DNA of 64,000 bases from Bartonella sp. HY328. Its GTDB lineage: Bacteria; Pseudomonadota; Alphaproteobacteria; Rhizobiales; Rhizobiaceae. The DNA lies in NCBI RefSeq assembly GCF_025449335.1, contig NZ_CP104883.1:2596501-2660500 (forward strand), read 5' to 3'. The position numbers were made by a program, and so were the translations under genes. The notes under the pieces were generated by a model. The model ran no database searches. It saw only the letters and a list, made by a program, of their open reading frames with translations, and was not told the origin of the DNA. Shown one piece after another: positions 42,771 to 51,767 of this stretch (position 1 is the first letter of the stretch; each line of letters begins with the position of its first letter).

Positions 42771-43790
42771 CTAGCGCGGCTTAACTTTACCCGTTGATTG
42801 GCGAATATGTAATTCTGGCTTAATAAGCTCGTGCCCATCAAGCACTTCTTTTCCATTTAATAAATCAAGCAGCGCAAGGGCAGCGCGTCGGCCAACCTCA
42901 CGCTGGCCGTTCCAAACAGTGGTAAGCGCAGGAGTTGCGATGGCAGCTTCCTCTAAATCATCATAGCCGGTAACCGAAATATCTTCACCAACTTGCAAAC
43001 CGGCACGGGCAATGCCATTCATCAATCCAATTGCTACAAGATCATTCCAACAAACAGCAGCAGTAGGCCTATCTTTTAGCGCCAAAAATTGCGGTGCAGC
43101 TTCAAAGCCTGCTTGCTTAGTACGCGGTCCAGAAATTCGCCATTCCGCCTTGGCTTCAAGGCCAGCTTTTTCCATGGCATTAAGGTAGCCTTGATAACGG
43201 TCGCGCCCCGTGGAGGTAAAGTCTGTACCGCCAATCATAGCGATTTTCTCATGACCTAGCGAAATGAGATGATTGGTCGCAAGAGCAATACCAAAAGCAT
43301 CATCACCGGTAAAAACTGGTGCTTCAATGCCATCAATGCGGCGGGCAACAAAAACGACTGGCAACCCATTTTCTTGCGCGATGAGAATATCTTTTGGCGG
43401 CGTACCAATTGCCGGCGACATGATAACACCATCTGCTCCCAATTGCAGCAATGTTTCAATAAAATTACGCTGCTTTTCTAACTGGTCATAATGATTGGAT
43501 AAAATAAAGGTTTGCCCTGAACGATCAAGCTCGGTTTCGATTGAACGTAGAATTTCCGCAAAAAACGGATTCATAATATCATGGACGACGACGCCAATAA
43601 TACCAGAGCGTGAAGTTCGTAAACTAGCGGCACGACGATTGTAAATATAGCCGATATCGCGAGCAAAGGTTTTAATGCGATTTCGAGTTTCTTCGGCAAC
43701 CAAAGGACTATCGCGTAAAGCAAGTGAAACTGTAGCCGTTGAAACATCCAAAGCTTCCGCAATGGTTGACAATTTAATCTTTTGTGCCAC
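42771..43790 (-). CDS. LacI-family transcriptional regulator
   Basis: 339 residues from GTG 43790, which has GGAGG eight bases ahead; an earlier GTG at 43805 is less well placed. The N-terminal helix-turn-helix reads IKLSTIAEALDVSTATVSLA then LRDSPLVAEETRNRI, with hinge helix YNRRAASLRTSRSG. The periplasmic-binding-like domain has VVVHDIMNPFFAEILRSIE, DGVIMSPAIGTPP, GHEKIAMIGG and VTGYDDLEEAAIATPALTTV. Ligand is probably a sugar or nucleoside. No transport or sugar genes are next to it, so its target is not visible. Confidence 0.88.
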   Translation of the reverse strand: MAQKIKLSTIAEALDVSTATVSLALRDSPLVAEETRNRIKTFARDIGYIYNRRAASLRTSRSGIIGVVVHDIMNPFFAEILRSIETELDRSGQTFILSNHYDQLEKQRNFIETLLQLGADGVIMSPAIGTPPKDILIAQENGLPVVFVARRIDGIEAPVFTGDDAFGIALATNHLISLGHEKIAMIGGTDFTSTGRDRYQGYLNAMEKAGLEAKAEWRISGPRTKQAGFEAAPQFLALKDRPTAAVCWNDLVAIGLMNGIARAGLQVGEDISVTGYDDLEEAAIATPALTTVWNGQREVGRRAALALLDLLNGKEVLDGHELIKPELHIRQSTGKVKPR

Positions 43791-43805
43791 TGTTTCATCC
43801 TCCAC

Positions 43806-44183
43806 GTGAAAACACTCATCATCTCTATTTTTAGCTATAATCGTTTTTTCAGTGAGTTCCAGTCAAAATTGTTCCCTGCAACGATTGTTTGCTGCTTTTC
43901 TTACAAGCTTACTGCAAAATCTTTTTAAAATGCGCGATTTTTTCGCAAATTTGCTGAATGAGTAGTGAATATGATTTGGTATTTTTTTACATTGTGAAAT
44001 TGAACTGCACATTAACAAGCCAATAAAGCGATAGCGAGACCACTCATTTATCCAATCTGGTGAAAAATCTCTTTATCATTGATACAATCATTGATAAAAA
44101 ATGCTATAAAATTTCATGGGTTAATTTATAATCATAATTAAAATAGCAAAAGCTCGTAATAGTAGCTTGAAACGGAGCAAAAA
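43806..44183. other. intergenic region between divergent genes
   Basis: About 380 AT-rich bases. It holds the LacI-type gene promoter and the HlyU-like gene promoter. I looked for a LacI-type operator; TGCAACGATTG near 43880 is one base short of the usual pattern. GGAG precedes ATG 44184. Nothing else was named. Confidence 0.35.
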
Positions 44184-44465
44184 ATGTCTTTTTTAAAAAA
44201 ACTTTTCGGTGGTGGTGATAAAACTCCAAAGGAAATCAGCTCTGATCCAATTGATTATAATGGCTTCACCATCAAAGCAACACCCTTTGCCGCCGACGGC
44301 CAGTTCCAATCTTGCGGCGTTATCAGCAAAACCATCAATGGTGAAATTAAGGAGCACCGCTTCATTCGTGCCGATAAATTTGCCAGTACGGATGTTGCAT
44401 TTGATATGATTCTCATCAAAGCACGCCAGATAGTTGATGAACAAGGCGATAATATTTTTAATTAA
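44184..44465 (+). CDS. HlyU-family protein
   Basis: 93 residues. The start MSFLKKLFGGG is followed by EISSDPIDYNGFTIKATPFA, GQFQSCGVISKTINGEIKEH, RFIRADKFASTDVAFDMILI and a C-terminal KARQIVDEQG, the pattern of the HlyU family (PF10115). Members were first named as activators of haemolysin genes in Vibrio, but most alphaproteobacterial copies have no known role. It stands alone, with GGAG before its start. Confidence 0.82.
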   Translation: MSFLKKLFGGGDKTPKEISSDPIDYNGFTIKATPFAADGQFQSCGVISKTINGEIKEHRFIRADKFASTDVAFDMILIKARQIVDEQGDNIFN

Positions 44466-44678
44466 TCGATAAAGCTACCAACGCAATATTAAAATATTTC
44501 CTTGCATATTTTATTACCAGCAAAGCTTGCTTTTAATAAAATATAGCCGTTAGCAATTCAAAAAGCTTTTTGTTATAGAATGGGCTTAATAGCTATTTTT
44601 TAACATAAGCCGCTTTATCTTGGCGACTTTTGTTGAATTGCATCTATATAGCTGGTCAATGATTGGATTAAGGATAAC

Positions 44679-44921
44679 ATGCCTACAATACGCCGCTTAT
44701 TTTTAATTTTATTGACCATTATCGCTGCATTTTCTGGCGCGATCTACGCACTTGCCTATATGGTAAAGCCCAAAACTGCAGAACTCACTATCACAATACC
44801 CAATGACAAATTAAATTTGCGACCATGGGGTGAAACGCGCGCGCAACCTACCCTTGAAAACCCCTCCTTGGAAAATGCTGCTGATAGTTCTTCAGATAGT
44901 CCTATTGAACCCTCCCATTAA
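44679..44921 (+). CDS. small membrane-anchored hypothetical protein upstream of xerD
   Basis: 80 residues. One membrane helix (LFLILLTIIAAFSGAIYALA at 7-26) with a short basic N-terminus, then a periplasmic or cytoplasmic tail with AELTITIPNDKLNLRPWGET and a Ser/Pro/Glu-rich end. Family not recognised by name; similar small genes are seen before xerD in related genomes, as I recall. It is 15 bases ahead of xerD and likely co-transcribed. Confidence 0.65.
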   Translation: MPTIRRLFLILLTIIAAFSGAIYALAYMVKPKTAELTITIPNDKLNLRPWGETRAQPTLENPSLENAADSSSDSPIEPSH

Positions 44922-44936
44922 AGATTGGTTGGCCTT

Positions 44937-45884
44937 ATGACCAATATGCAATCATCGCGGCTAATTGACCGTTTTTTAGAAATGATGAGCGCCGAACGCG
45001 GCGCGGCGGATAACACACTTGAAGCCTATAATCGTGATCTTGAATGGGCTGACCAATTGCTTAACGCGATGAATAAACAGCTTTCCAATGCTATGGAAAG
45101 CGATATTGAGAAAATTTTGCAAAGCATGAATATTGAAGGTTTCAGCCCAAGTTCTCAAGCGCGCCGTTTATCAACCTTGCGACAGTTTTATCAGTTTCTT
45201 TATGCAGAAACTCTGCGCCAAGATGATCCAACAGCCCAAATTGATGCGCCAAGCAAAGCCAAAAATTTGCCCAAAATAATGAGTGAGGCGGAGGTTGGAT
45301 TATTACTTGATTTGGCAGAGGAAGAAGCAAATTTACAAGATTTAAGCGACGCCGCTCGCTATCGCAATTTTCGCAATTATGTGTTACTTGAAATGCTATA
45401 TGCAAGCGGCCTTCGTATAACAGAATTGGTGAGCCTAACTTTAAGGTCAGTCGAGGGGAATCCACAATTTATTCTGGTTAAAGGTAAAGGCGCAAAGGAA
45501 CGCTTAGTACCACTTTCCAACAAAGCCCGCCAAGCAATCGAAAAATGGTTATCTATACGCAAGACAAAAGCACAAGACAAAAGTCCATTTTTATTTCCAG
45601 CGCAATCCGACAGCGGTTATATTGCCCGTCAAGTTGTGGCGCGTGAACTTAAGGCGCTGGCAAGCCGCGCCCAGATAGACCCGCAAAAAATGTCGCCGCA
45701 TGTCCTGCGCCATGCCTTTGCCAGCCACTTACTCCAAAATGGTGCAGATTTGCGTGCAGTCCAACAATTATTAGGACATGCCGATATTTCAACAACCCAG
45801 ATTTATACCCATGTCTTAGAAGAACGCCTCCAAAAATTGGTCAATAGCTTTCATCCCCTTGCTCAAAATGACAATAAAGGGTAA
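44937..45884 (+). CDS. xerD: tyrosine recombinase XerD
   Basis: 315 residues from ATG 44937 (MTNMQSSRLIDRFLEMMSAE); a TTG 12 bases up is less likely. N-terminal SAM-like domain with LEAYNRDLEWADQLL and SPSSQARRLSTLRQFYQFLY. Catalytic residues: Arg in YASGLRITELVSL, Lys in VKGKGAKERLVPL, HVLRHAFASH with His and Arg, LLGHADISTTQIYTHV with His and the nucleophilic Tyr. With XerC it resolves chromosome dimers at dif. Its place before accA supports a core gene rather than a phage integrase. Confidence 0.92.
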   Translation: MTNMQSSRLIDRFLEMMSAERGAADNTLEAYNRDLEWADQLLNAMNKQLSNAMESDIEKILQSMNIEGFSPSSQARRLSTLRQFYQFLYAETLRQDDPTAQIDAPSKAKNLPKIMSEAEVGLLLDLAEEEANLQDLSDAARYRNFRNYVLLEMLYASGLRITELVSLTLRSVEGNPQFILVKGKGAKERLVPLSNKARQAIEKWLSIRKTKAQDKSPFLFPAQSDSGYIARQVVARELKALASRAQIDPQKMSPHVLRHAFASHLLQNGADLRAVQQLLGHADISTTQIYTHVLEERLQKLVNSFHPLAQNDNKG

Positions 45885-46049
45885 AAATAATAAAATTTGC
45901 CATGGAAAGGGCGTTTTTTTGTTTTCTTTTAGGCTCCATCATTGTTAAAAGAAAACAAAATTGTTTCAAACAGTTTAGCCTTTAACGCTTGCTTCATGAA
46001 ATAAGCATAGAAGATAGCTCCAAAATTACTCGTGTGGATTAAATAGTTG

Positions 46050-47003
46050 ATGTATAATTACCTTGATTTTGAAAAACCGGTTGCAGATCTAGACGCCCAG
46101 ATTTTTGAGCTGAAAAAGCTTAGCCAAGAAAAAGATAGCGTTAATATGAGCGACGAGATTGACCGTCTTGAAAAGCGCTCCGCACAGGCTTTGCGTGATC
46201 TTTATAAAAAATTGACCCCATGGCAAAAAACACAAATCGCGCGCCATCCTGATCGCCCACATTTTTTGGATTATGCAAATCATTTATTTAGCGATATTAC
46301 ACCTTTAGCAGGTGATCGTAAATTTGGTGAAGATGAAGCATTGCAAGCGGGCTTTGCTCGTTTCCAAGGTGAGGCCATTGCTTATCTTGGCCTTGAAAAA
46401 GGTCATGACACCCAAACACGTTTAAAATATAATTTTGGCTCTGCTCGCCCTGAAGGTTATCGTAAAGCCGTTCGTATTATGGAAATGGCCGAACGTTTTA
46501 ATCTTCCTGTCGTCTCAATCATTGATACTGCTGGTGCTTATCCTGGCGTTAGTGCTGAGGAACGCGGTCAAGCCGAAGCTATTGCCCGTTCAACAGCGGA
46601 AATGTTAAATCTTAAAGTTCCGGTTGTTGCTATCGTCATTGGTGAAGGCGGTTCTGGTGGTGCAATTGCTATTGCTGCCGCTAACCGTGTTTATATGCTT
46701 GAGCATTCCATTTATTCGGTTATTTCGCCAGAAGGCGCAGCTTCCATTCTTTGGCGTGATGCAACACGGGCAAAAGATGCGGCAACGAATATGCGCATTA
46801 CCGCCCAAGATCTTTATGAGTTAAAGATTATTGATGGCATTATTCCAGAGCCTTTAGGCGGCGCGCATCGCGACCGTGAGGCGGTAATGGATGCAACAGG
46901 TAATATTATTGCTGCAGCCCTTAAAAGCATGGCTGACAAGGATGGTATTACCTTGCGTGAAGAACGTCGTGAAAAATATTTAGCAATTGGGCGCAATCTT
47001 TAA
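46050..47003 (+). CDS. accA: acetyl-CoA carboxylase carboxyltransferase subunit alpha
   Basis: 317 residues from ATG 46050; an in-frame TTG just ahead is possible. N-terminal helical part with YNYLDFEKPVADLDAQIFEL. The crotonase-like carboxyltransferase core has GDRKFGEDEALQAGFARFQG, PEGYRKAVRIMEMAERFNLP, IDTAGAYPGVSAEERGQAEA near 155-174 and GEGGSGGAIAIAAANRVYML near 195-214. It forms the alpha2beta2 carboxyltransferase with AccD for malonyl-CoA. A strong terminator follows. Confidence 0.95.
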   Translation: MYNYLDFEKPVADLDAQIFELKKLSQEKDSVNMSDEIDRLEKRSAQALRDLYKKLTPWQKTQIARHPDRPHFLDYANHLFSDITPLAGDRKFGEDEALQAGFARFQGEAIAYLGLEKGHDTQTRLKYNFGSARPEGYRKAVRIMEMAERFNLPVVSIIDTAGAYPGVSAEERGQAEAIARSTAEMLNLKVPVVAIVIGEGGSGGAIAIAAANRVYMLEHSIYSVISPEGAASILWRDATRAKDAATNMRITAQDLYELKIIDGIIPEPLGGAHRDREAVMDATGNIIAAALKSMADKDGITLREERREKYLAIGRNL

Positions 47004-47050
47004 TCATCGCATGGTTTTGATTATTTAAACAAATACTATAAAAATTTCAT

Positions 47051-47093
47051 AAAAAAAAGCGCAGGAAATATGAACATTTCCAGCGCTTTTTTC
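47051..47093. terminator. terminator after accA
   Basis: AAAAAAGCGC(A)GGAAAT and ATTTCC(A)GCGCTTTTTT form a long stem with a short loop and T-run, 50 bases after accA. Confidence 0.88.
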
Positions 47094-47185
47094 ATATTAA
47101 AATGAATGTAATTTTTGGCTTAATCTTGCTAATCTACAATGTGAAAAATAAATAAATTAGACCAAGTCACTGCCTTAACAATAGC

Positions 47186-47650
47186 TTATATGGATAAAGA
47201 ATTCCCATAAATTTCATCGGCGCGTTTTTCAAAAGCCGATGTCATTTTTTGAAAAGCCATATCAAACACTGATCCAACTAAGATCGTTAACATACGGTTT
47301 TTAAATTCATAATCCATATAAAAATCAACATCGCACCCTTCCCCACTCTCTTGAGGTGAAAAAGTCCAACGATTTTCAAGATGCTTAAAAGGCCCGTCAA
47401 TATATTTAACGTCAATAATACCTTGATTGCGGTCAAGCAAAACTTGGCTAGTAAAAGTCTCACGGATGAGCTTATAACCAGCTGTCATATCAGCAACTAA
47501 CAGCACTTTATCATCTTTTTCGCGCTTTTGTCTAATAACCAGCGCTTCGCACATAGGAACGAATTCAGGATATTTTTCTACATCAGCAACCAGATCAAAC
47601 ATTTGATCTGGCCTATGCGCGACAATCATTTTAGTTGAAATTCTAGGCAT
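47186..47650 (-). CDS. RatA/COQ10-family START-like protein
   Basis: 154 residues. Polyketide cyclase/START fold with ISTKMIVAHRPDQMFDLVAD, VEKYPEFVPMCEALVIRQK near 26-45, FTSQVLLDRNQGIIDVKYID and GCDVDFYMDYEFKNRMLTIL near 110-130. Families of this type bind ubiquinone (Coq10) or act on ribosomes (RatA). In alphaproteobacteria the Coq10-like role is more likely. Its ATG overlaps the lipA stop by one base, so the two are translated from one transcript. Confidence 0.87.
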   Translation of the reverse strand: MPRISTKMIVAHRPDQMFDLVADVEKYPEFVPMCEALVIRQKREKDDKVLLVADMTAGYKLIRETFTSQVLLDRNQGIIDVKYIDGPFKHLENRWTFSPQESGEGCDVDFYMDYEFKNRMLTILVGSVFDMAFQKMTSAFEKRADEIYGNSLSI

Positions 47651-48612
47651 TAGCGTTTGGCTGCAAGTTGCGCAGCACGGGCTGCTTTTAACATCTCAAA
47701 ATCATCACCAGCATGGTGTGATGAACGGGTTAATGGGCTTGATGCCATATGCAAAAAGCCTTTGGTTTTACCAATTGTAGCATAAGACTTAAATTCTTCC
47801 GGTGTTATAAACCGAATAACCGGATGATGCTTGCGCGTTGGCTGCAAATATTGGCCAATAGTCATGAAATCAACATCGGCGGAACGTAAATCATCCATCA
47901 ATTGCAAAATTTCATTACGCTCTTCACCAAAACCAACCATAATGCCAGACTTGGTAAAGATAGACGGATCAAGCTCTTTTACCTTTTGTAACAAACGAAT
48001 AGATTGGAAGTAACGAGCACCGGGGCGCACCTTCAAATATTTGCTTGGAACAGTTTCCAAATTATGGTTAAACACATCAGGCTTCGCAGCCACCACAATT
48101 TCTAGTGCGCCATCCTTATGACGAAAATCAGGGGTTAGCACTTCAATGGTGGTTTGCGGATTGGTGGAACGGATTGCAGTGATGACTTTAGCAAAATGCA
48201 CAGCACCACCATCAGCAAGATCGTCACGATCCACCGAGGTAATCACCACATGCTTTAAGCCCATTTGTTGAATTGCATCAGCAACACGCTGCGGCTCACC
48301 TTCATCAAGCGGCAAAGGAATACCAGTGGTTACATTACAAAATGCGCAAGCGCGAGTACAAATTTCACCCATAATCATGAAGCTGGCATGGCGTTGATGC
48401 CAACACTCACCCATATTAGGGCAACCTGCTTCTTCACAAACGGTAACAAGCTTGTTGGTGCGAACAATATCGCGAGTTTCTGCATAAATCTTCGAGGTTG
48501 GTGCTTTTACCCGAATCCAATCTGGCTTTTTTAAAACCTCATTATCCGGCTTATGCGCTTTTTCAGGATGCCTTGCCCGTTTTTGAGCAACAGTATTGAG
48601 CACCGTAACCAT
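47650..48612 (-). CDS. lipA: lipoyl synthase
   Basis: 320 residues from ATG 48612 (MVTVLNTVAQKRARHPEKAH); eleven more codons upstream are not family-like. The radical SAM cluster is CTRACAFCNV; the auxiliary cluster is CEEAGCPNMGECW. NLETVPSKYLKVRPGARYFQ near 208 and the C-terminal RSSHHAGDDF box are also present. It inserts two sulfurs into octanoyl groups to make lipoate, needed by the E2 and PdhB lipoyl domains encoded upstream on the same strand. About 200 bases separate it from lpd. Confidence 0.95.
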   Translation of the reverse strand: MVTVLNTVAQKRARHPEKAHKPDNEVLKKPDWIRVKAPTSKIYAETRDIVRTNKLVTVCEEAGCPNMGECWHQRHASFMIMGEICTRACAFCNVTTGIPLPLDEGEPQRVADAIQQMGLKHVVITSVDRDDLADGGAVHFAKVITAIRSTNPQTTIEVLTPDFRHKDGALEIVVAAKPDVFNHNLETVPSKYLKVRPGARYFQSIRLLQKVKELDPSIFTKSGIMVGFGEERNEILQLMDDLRSADVDFMTIGQYLQPTRKHHPVIRFITPEEFKSYATIGKTKGFLHMASSPLTRSSHHAGDDFEMLKAARAAQLAAKR

Positions 48613-48812
48613 TTTTATTCCTCTTCCGGCAATTGCTTGAGCCAATTTACCAAAGCATTATGCGAAATTAAAGCGAATTTATTTTATCACTTTAAATAGA
48701 TATAATCTCTGTAAACAACAAGTAGTTGTGCATATATCCCACGTTTTATTGAATGCCAAGACCAAAGCAATGTTAATATCACTGCTTTGGCGTTGATATG
48801 ATCTATATAACT

Positions 48813-50273
48813 TTAAGCATTTAAAACCATACCGTATGCGTCCAAAACACTTTCCTTCATTGCTTCAGAAAGGGTTGGATGCGGAAATACTGTATGGATA
48901 AGTTCTTCTTCCGTTGTTTCAAGATTCATTGCAATAACAAAACCTTGAACCAGCTCAGTTACTTCTGGACCAACCAAATGAGCGCCTAATAATTCGCCAG
49001 TTTTTTTATCAAAAATTGTTTTGACCATGCCTTGATCTTCACCAAGAGCAATGGCTTTACCATTAGCGGCAAAACTAAAGCGCCCAACCCGAATATCGCG
49101 CCCAGCTGATTTTGCTTTTGCCTCGGTTAAACCAACTGATGCAACCTGTGGATTGCAATAGGTACAACCAGGGATTTTACCCTTATCAAGCGGATGAACA
49201 TTTTTAAGACCTGCAATTTTTTCAACGCAGATAACGCCCTCTTCTTCTGCCTTATGGGCAAGCATTGGCGGACCAGCAACATCACCAATAGCATAAATAC
49301 CTTCAATATTAGTGCGGCTCCATTGATCAATAGCAATACAACCACGATCAGTTTTAACACCAACAGTTTCTAAGCCGATATTTTCAATATTGCCTTGTAC
49401 GCCAACAGCTGAAATCAACCGGTCTGCTGTAATCGTTTCAACTTTACCATTGGCTTCAACATGCGCGGTAATTGAATTTGCGCTCTTATCAACTTTAGTA
49501 ACTTTAGCCTCAGTAATAATTCTGATACCGCGTTTTTCAAGCTGCTTACGAGCAATAGTCGAAATTTCCTGATCTTCTACAGGCATGATCTGCGGCATTA
49601 ATTCAACAACGGTAACCTCCGCCCCCATATCACGATAGAAAGACGCAAATTCAATACCAATCGCACCAGATCCCATAACAACGATGGATTTAGGCATGCT
49701 ACTTGGCACCATTGCTTCAAAATAGGTCCAAATTAATTTGCCATCAGGTTCAATTCCTGGCAATGCACGCGGACGTGCACCCGTTGCCACAATAATATGC
49801 TTCGCCTTATACGTGCCCTCACCCAAAATATTTTTAGGCGCTGCATTTTGCGGCTGGTGGGCAGGTTTTGAAGGCTTGCCAACAATAATTTCAGCAGGTT
49901 CTTGCCCTTTTGCACCTTTGGTAAGTTTAGCCTCACCCCAAATAATGTCGATTTTATTCTTTTTCATCAAGAAACCGACACCAGCAGTTAATCGAGCTGA
50001 AACACCGCGGGAACGTTTTACAACAGCGTCAATATCAGCACTGATTGTACCATTAAGAGTAAGACCGTAATCTTTAGCGTGTTCGCTTAAATGCTTGACT
50101 TCAGCCGAACGCAAAAGTGCCTTGGTTGGAATACAACCCCAATTAAGACAAATTCCACCTAGATGCTCACGCTCAACAATTGCGGTCTTAAAGCCTAATT
50201 GGGCAGCGCGGATAGCCGTAACATAACCACCTGGGCCAGAGCCGATAACAATAACATCATAACTTGCTGACAC
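48813..50273 (-). CDS. lpdA: dihydrolipoamide dehydrogenase (E3)
   Basis: 486 residues. FAD motif VIVIGSGPGGYVTAIRAAQL at 8-27, redox disulfide in GGICLNWGCIPTKALLRSAE near 39-58, NAD motif VVMGSGAIGIEFASFYRDMG near 197-216, and AIGDVAGPPMLAHKAEEEG near 328 before the dimer domain with the HPHPTLSEAMKE-like end carrying the catalytic His. It reoxidises the lipoyl arm in the PDH complex. It follows pdhC after an 80-base spacer with a strong hairpin. Confidence 0.95.
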   Translation of the reverse strand: MSASYDVIVIGSGPGGYVTAIRAAQLGFKTAIVEREHLGGICLNWGCIPTKALLRSAEVKHLSEHAKDYGLTLNGTISADIDAVVKRSRGVSARLTAGVGFLMKKNKIDIIWGEAKLTKGAKGQEPAEIIVGKPSKPAHQPQNAAPKNILGEGTYKAKHIIVATGARPRALPGIEPDGKLIWTYFEAMVPSSMPKSIVVMGSGAIGIEFASFYRDMGAEVTVVELMPQIMPVEDQEISTIARKQLEKRGIRIITEAKVTKVDKSANSITAHVEANGKVETITADRLISAVGVQGNIENIGLETVGVKTDRGCIAIDQWSRTNIEGIYAIGDVAGPPMLAHKAEEEGVICVEKIAGLKNVHPLDKGKIPGCTYCNPQVASVGLTEAKAKSAGRDIRVGRFSFAANGKAIALGEDQGMVKTIFDKKTGELLGAHLVGPEVTELVQGFVIAMNLETTEEELIHTVFPHPTLSEAMKESVLDAYGMVLNA

Positions 50274-50320
50274 GCTTCTACTCCATCAAAAAAATTAGCC
50301 GGAATGCTTTTGATTAAATA

Positions 50321-50347
50321 AGGCGTGAGTGGAACCCACTCACGCCT
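50321..50347 (-). terminator. strong hairpin between pdhC and lpdA
   Basis: AGGCGTGAGTGG and CCACTCACGCCT, a perfect 12-bp stem with a 3-nt loop, followed on the minus strand by TATTTAATC. It is either a partial terminator or a processing/stability element that sets the lpdA level relative to the upstream pdh genes. Confidence 0.65.
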
Positions 50348-50353
50348 AAGATT

Positions 50354-51754
50354 TTAAACCAGCATACTCATTGGGTTTTCAATCAACCCTTTAAATGTTT
50401 GCGCCAATTGTGCAGCCAGAGCACCATCAACCGCGCGATGATCGGTAGAAATTGTTACCGACATGACATTTGCAATCGCTAAAGCACCATCTTTCACCAC
50501 GGCGCGCTGAATACCTGCACCGATGGCGAATATGGTTGCTTGTGGCGGGTTAACAATTGCCGAGAATGATTTAACACCAAACATTCCCATATTGGAAACG
50601 GAGCTAGAACCACCTTGATATTCTTCTGGCTTTAACTTGCGTTCACGCGCACGTTTTGCCAAATCTTTCATTTCATTTGAAATGGCAGAAAGAGATTTTT
50701 CATCGGCATGACGAACAATCGGCGTAATTAAACCATTGGGTATAGATACGGCCACACCAATATCGGCATGCTTATGGCGGATCATCCCTTGATCAAGCCA
50801 AGAAACATTAGCATCAGGTTGTGCTTTCAATGCCATAGCCACAACCTTAATCACCATATCATTGACGGAAAGCTTATAGGCTGGTGTAGTCCCTGCATCA
50901 TTTTTAACCATTGGTGCAGCACTATTAAGTTCAGCACGTAGCTTTAACAATGCATCGAGCTCACAATCAACCGTCACATAAAAATGTGGCACAGTGAGCT
51001 TTGATTCAACAAGACGGCGCGCGATTGTCTTACGCATCGTATCATGCGGCACAACCTCATACTCGTCTTCTTTAAACAGCTTAAGCACAGCATCGTCTGA
51101 TGGCGCACTAATAATTGGCGCAGCGCTTGCTGGCGTTTGCGCAGCAGCATTAGCAGCAGCGTTTGAAGCAACTTTGGCTGTGCCCGATTGTAATGCAGCT
51201 TCCACATCACGCTTAATGACACGGCCATGGGGGCCAGTACCAGCAACAGTTGCAATATCAAGTCCACCATCTTTTGCTAAGCGCCGTGCCAAAGGTGAAG
51301 AAAATACCCGATTGCCTTTGCCTGCATTGCTTTGAGTAGAAATATCTTGAGTGGCATTAGCTTGAGCAACGGAACCTTGTGCGTCTGCAGTCTGCGGTGT
51401 TGGTGCTGATTGCTGTATCAATGTTTGATTATCACTTGCAACAGCCACATCTTTTACCACATCACTTGATGTAGAGGCATCAGCTGCCTTTGCTGCGGCC
51501 GCAACATCTTCACCATCAGCGGCTAAAATAGCAATGACAGAGTTTACTTTTACGCCTGCACTACCGGCTGGCACTAAAATTTTAGCAACCACGCCTTCGT
51601 CCACGGCTTCAACTTCCATTGTTGCCTTATCGGTTTCAATCTCGGCAATAACATCACCCGAAGTAACATTATCACCTTCTTTTACCAACCATTTTGATAG
51701 AGTACCCTCTTCCATAGTTGGTGAAAGTGCCGGCATTGTAATTTTTATCGGCAT
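50354..51754 (-). CDS. pdhC: pyruvate dehydrogenase E2, dihydrolipoamide acetyltransferase
   Basis: 466 residues. One N-terminal lipoyl domain with EIETDKATMEVEAVDEG (lipoyl Lys near residue 43), an Ala/Gln/Ser-rich linker of about 60 residues, the peripheral subunit-binding domain SSPLARRLAKDGGLDIATVA then GTGPHGRVIKRDV, a second Ala-rich linker, and the catalytic domain ending STDHRAVDGALAAQLAQTFK with the HxxxDG active site. It forms the core of the PDH complex. Start ATG 51754 lies 13 bases after pdhB. Confidence 0.95.
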   Translation of the reverse strand: MPIKITMPALSPTMEEGTLSKWLVKEGDNVTSGDVIAEIETDKATMEVEAVDEGVVAKILVPAGSAGVKVNSVIAILAADGEDVAAAAKAADASTSSDVVKDVAVASDNQTLIQQSAPTPQTADAQGSVAQANATQDISTQSNAGKGNRVFSSPLARRLAKDGGLDIATVAGTGPHGRVIKRDVEAALQSGTAKVASNAAANAAAQTPASAAPIISAPSDDAVLKLFKEDEYEVVPHDTMRKTIARRLVESKLTVPHFYVTVDCELDALLKLRAELNSAAPMVKNDAGTTPAYKLSVNDMVIKVVAMALKAQPDANVSWLDQGMIRHKHADIGVAVSIPNGLITPIVRHADEKSLSAISNEMKDLAKRARERKLKPEEYQGGSSSVSNMGMFGVKSFSAIVNPPQATIFAIGAGIQRAVVKDGALAIANVMSVTISTDHRAVDGALAAQLAQTFKGLIENPMSMLV

Positions 51755-51767
51755 ATTACAATCTCCA

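Noticed and set aside
43870..43900. LacI-type operator near the LacI-family gene
   Set aside because: The sequence TGCAACGATTG is one base short of the usual TG-AA-CG-TT-CA spacing, so the match is not good enough.
44937..45884. XerD gene as a phage integrase
   Set aside because: Length, motifs and the position beside accA fit the chromosomal dimer-resolution recombinase, and no att or phage genes are nearby.
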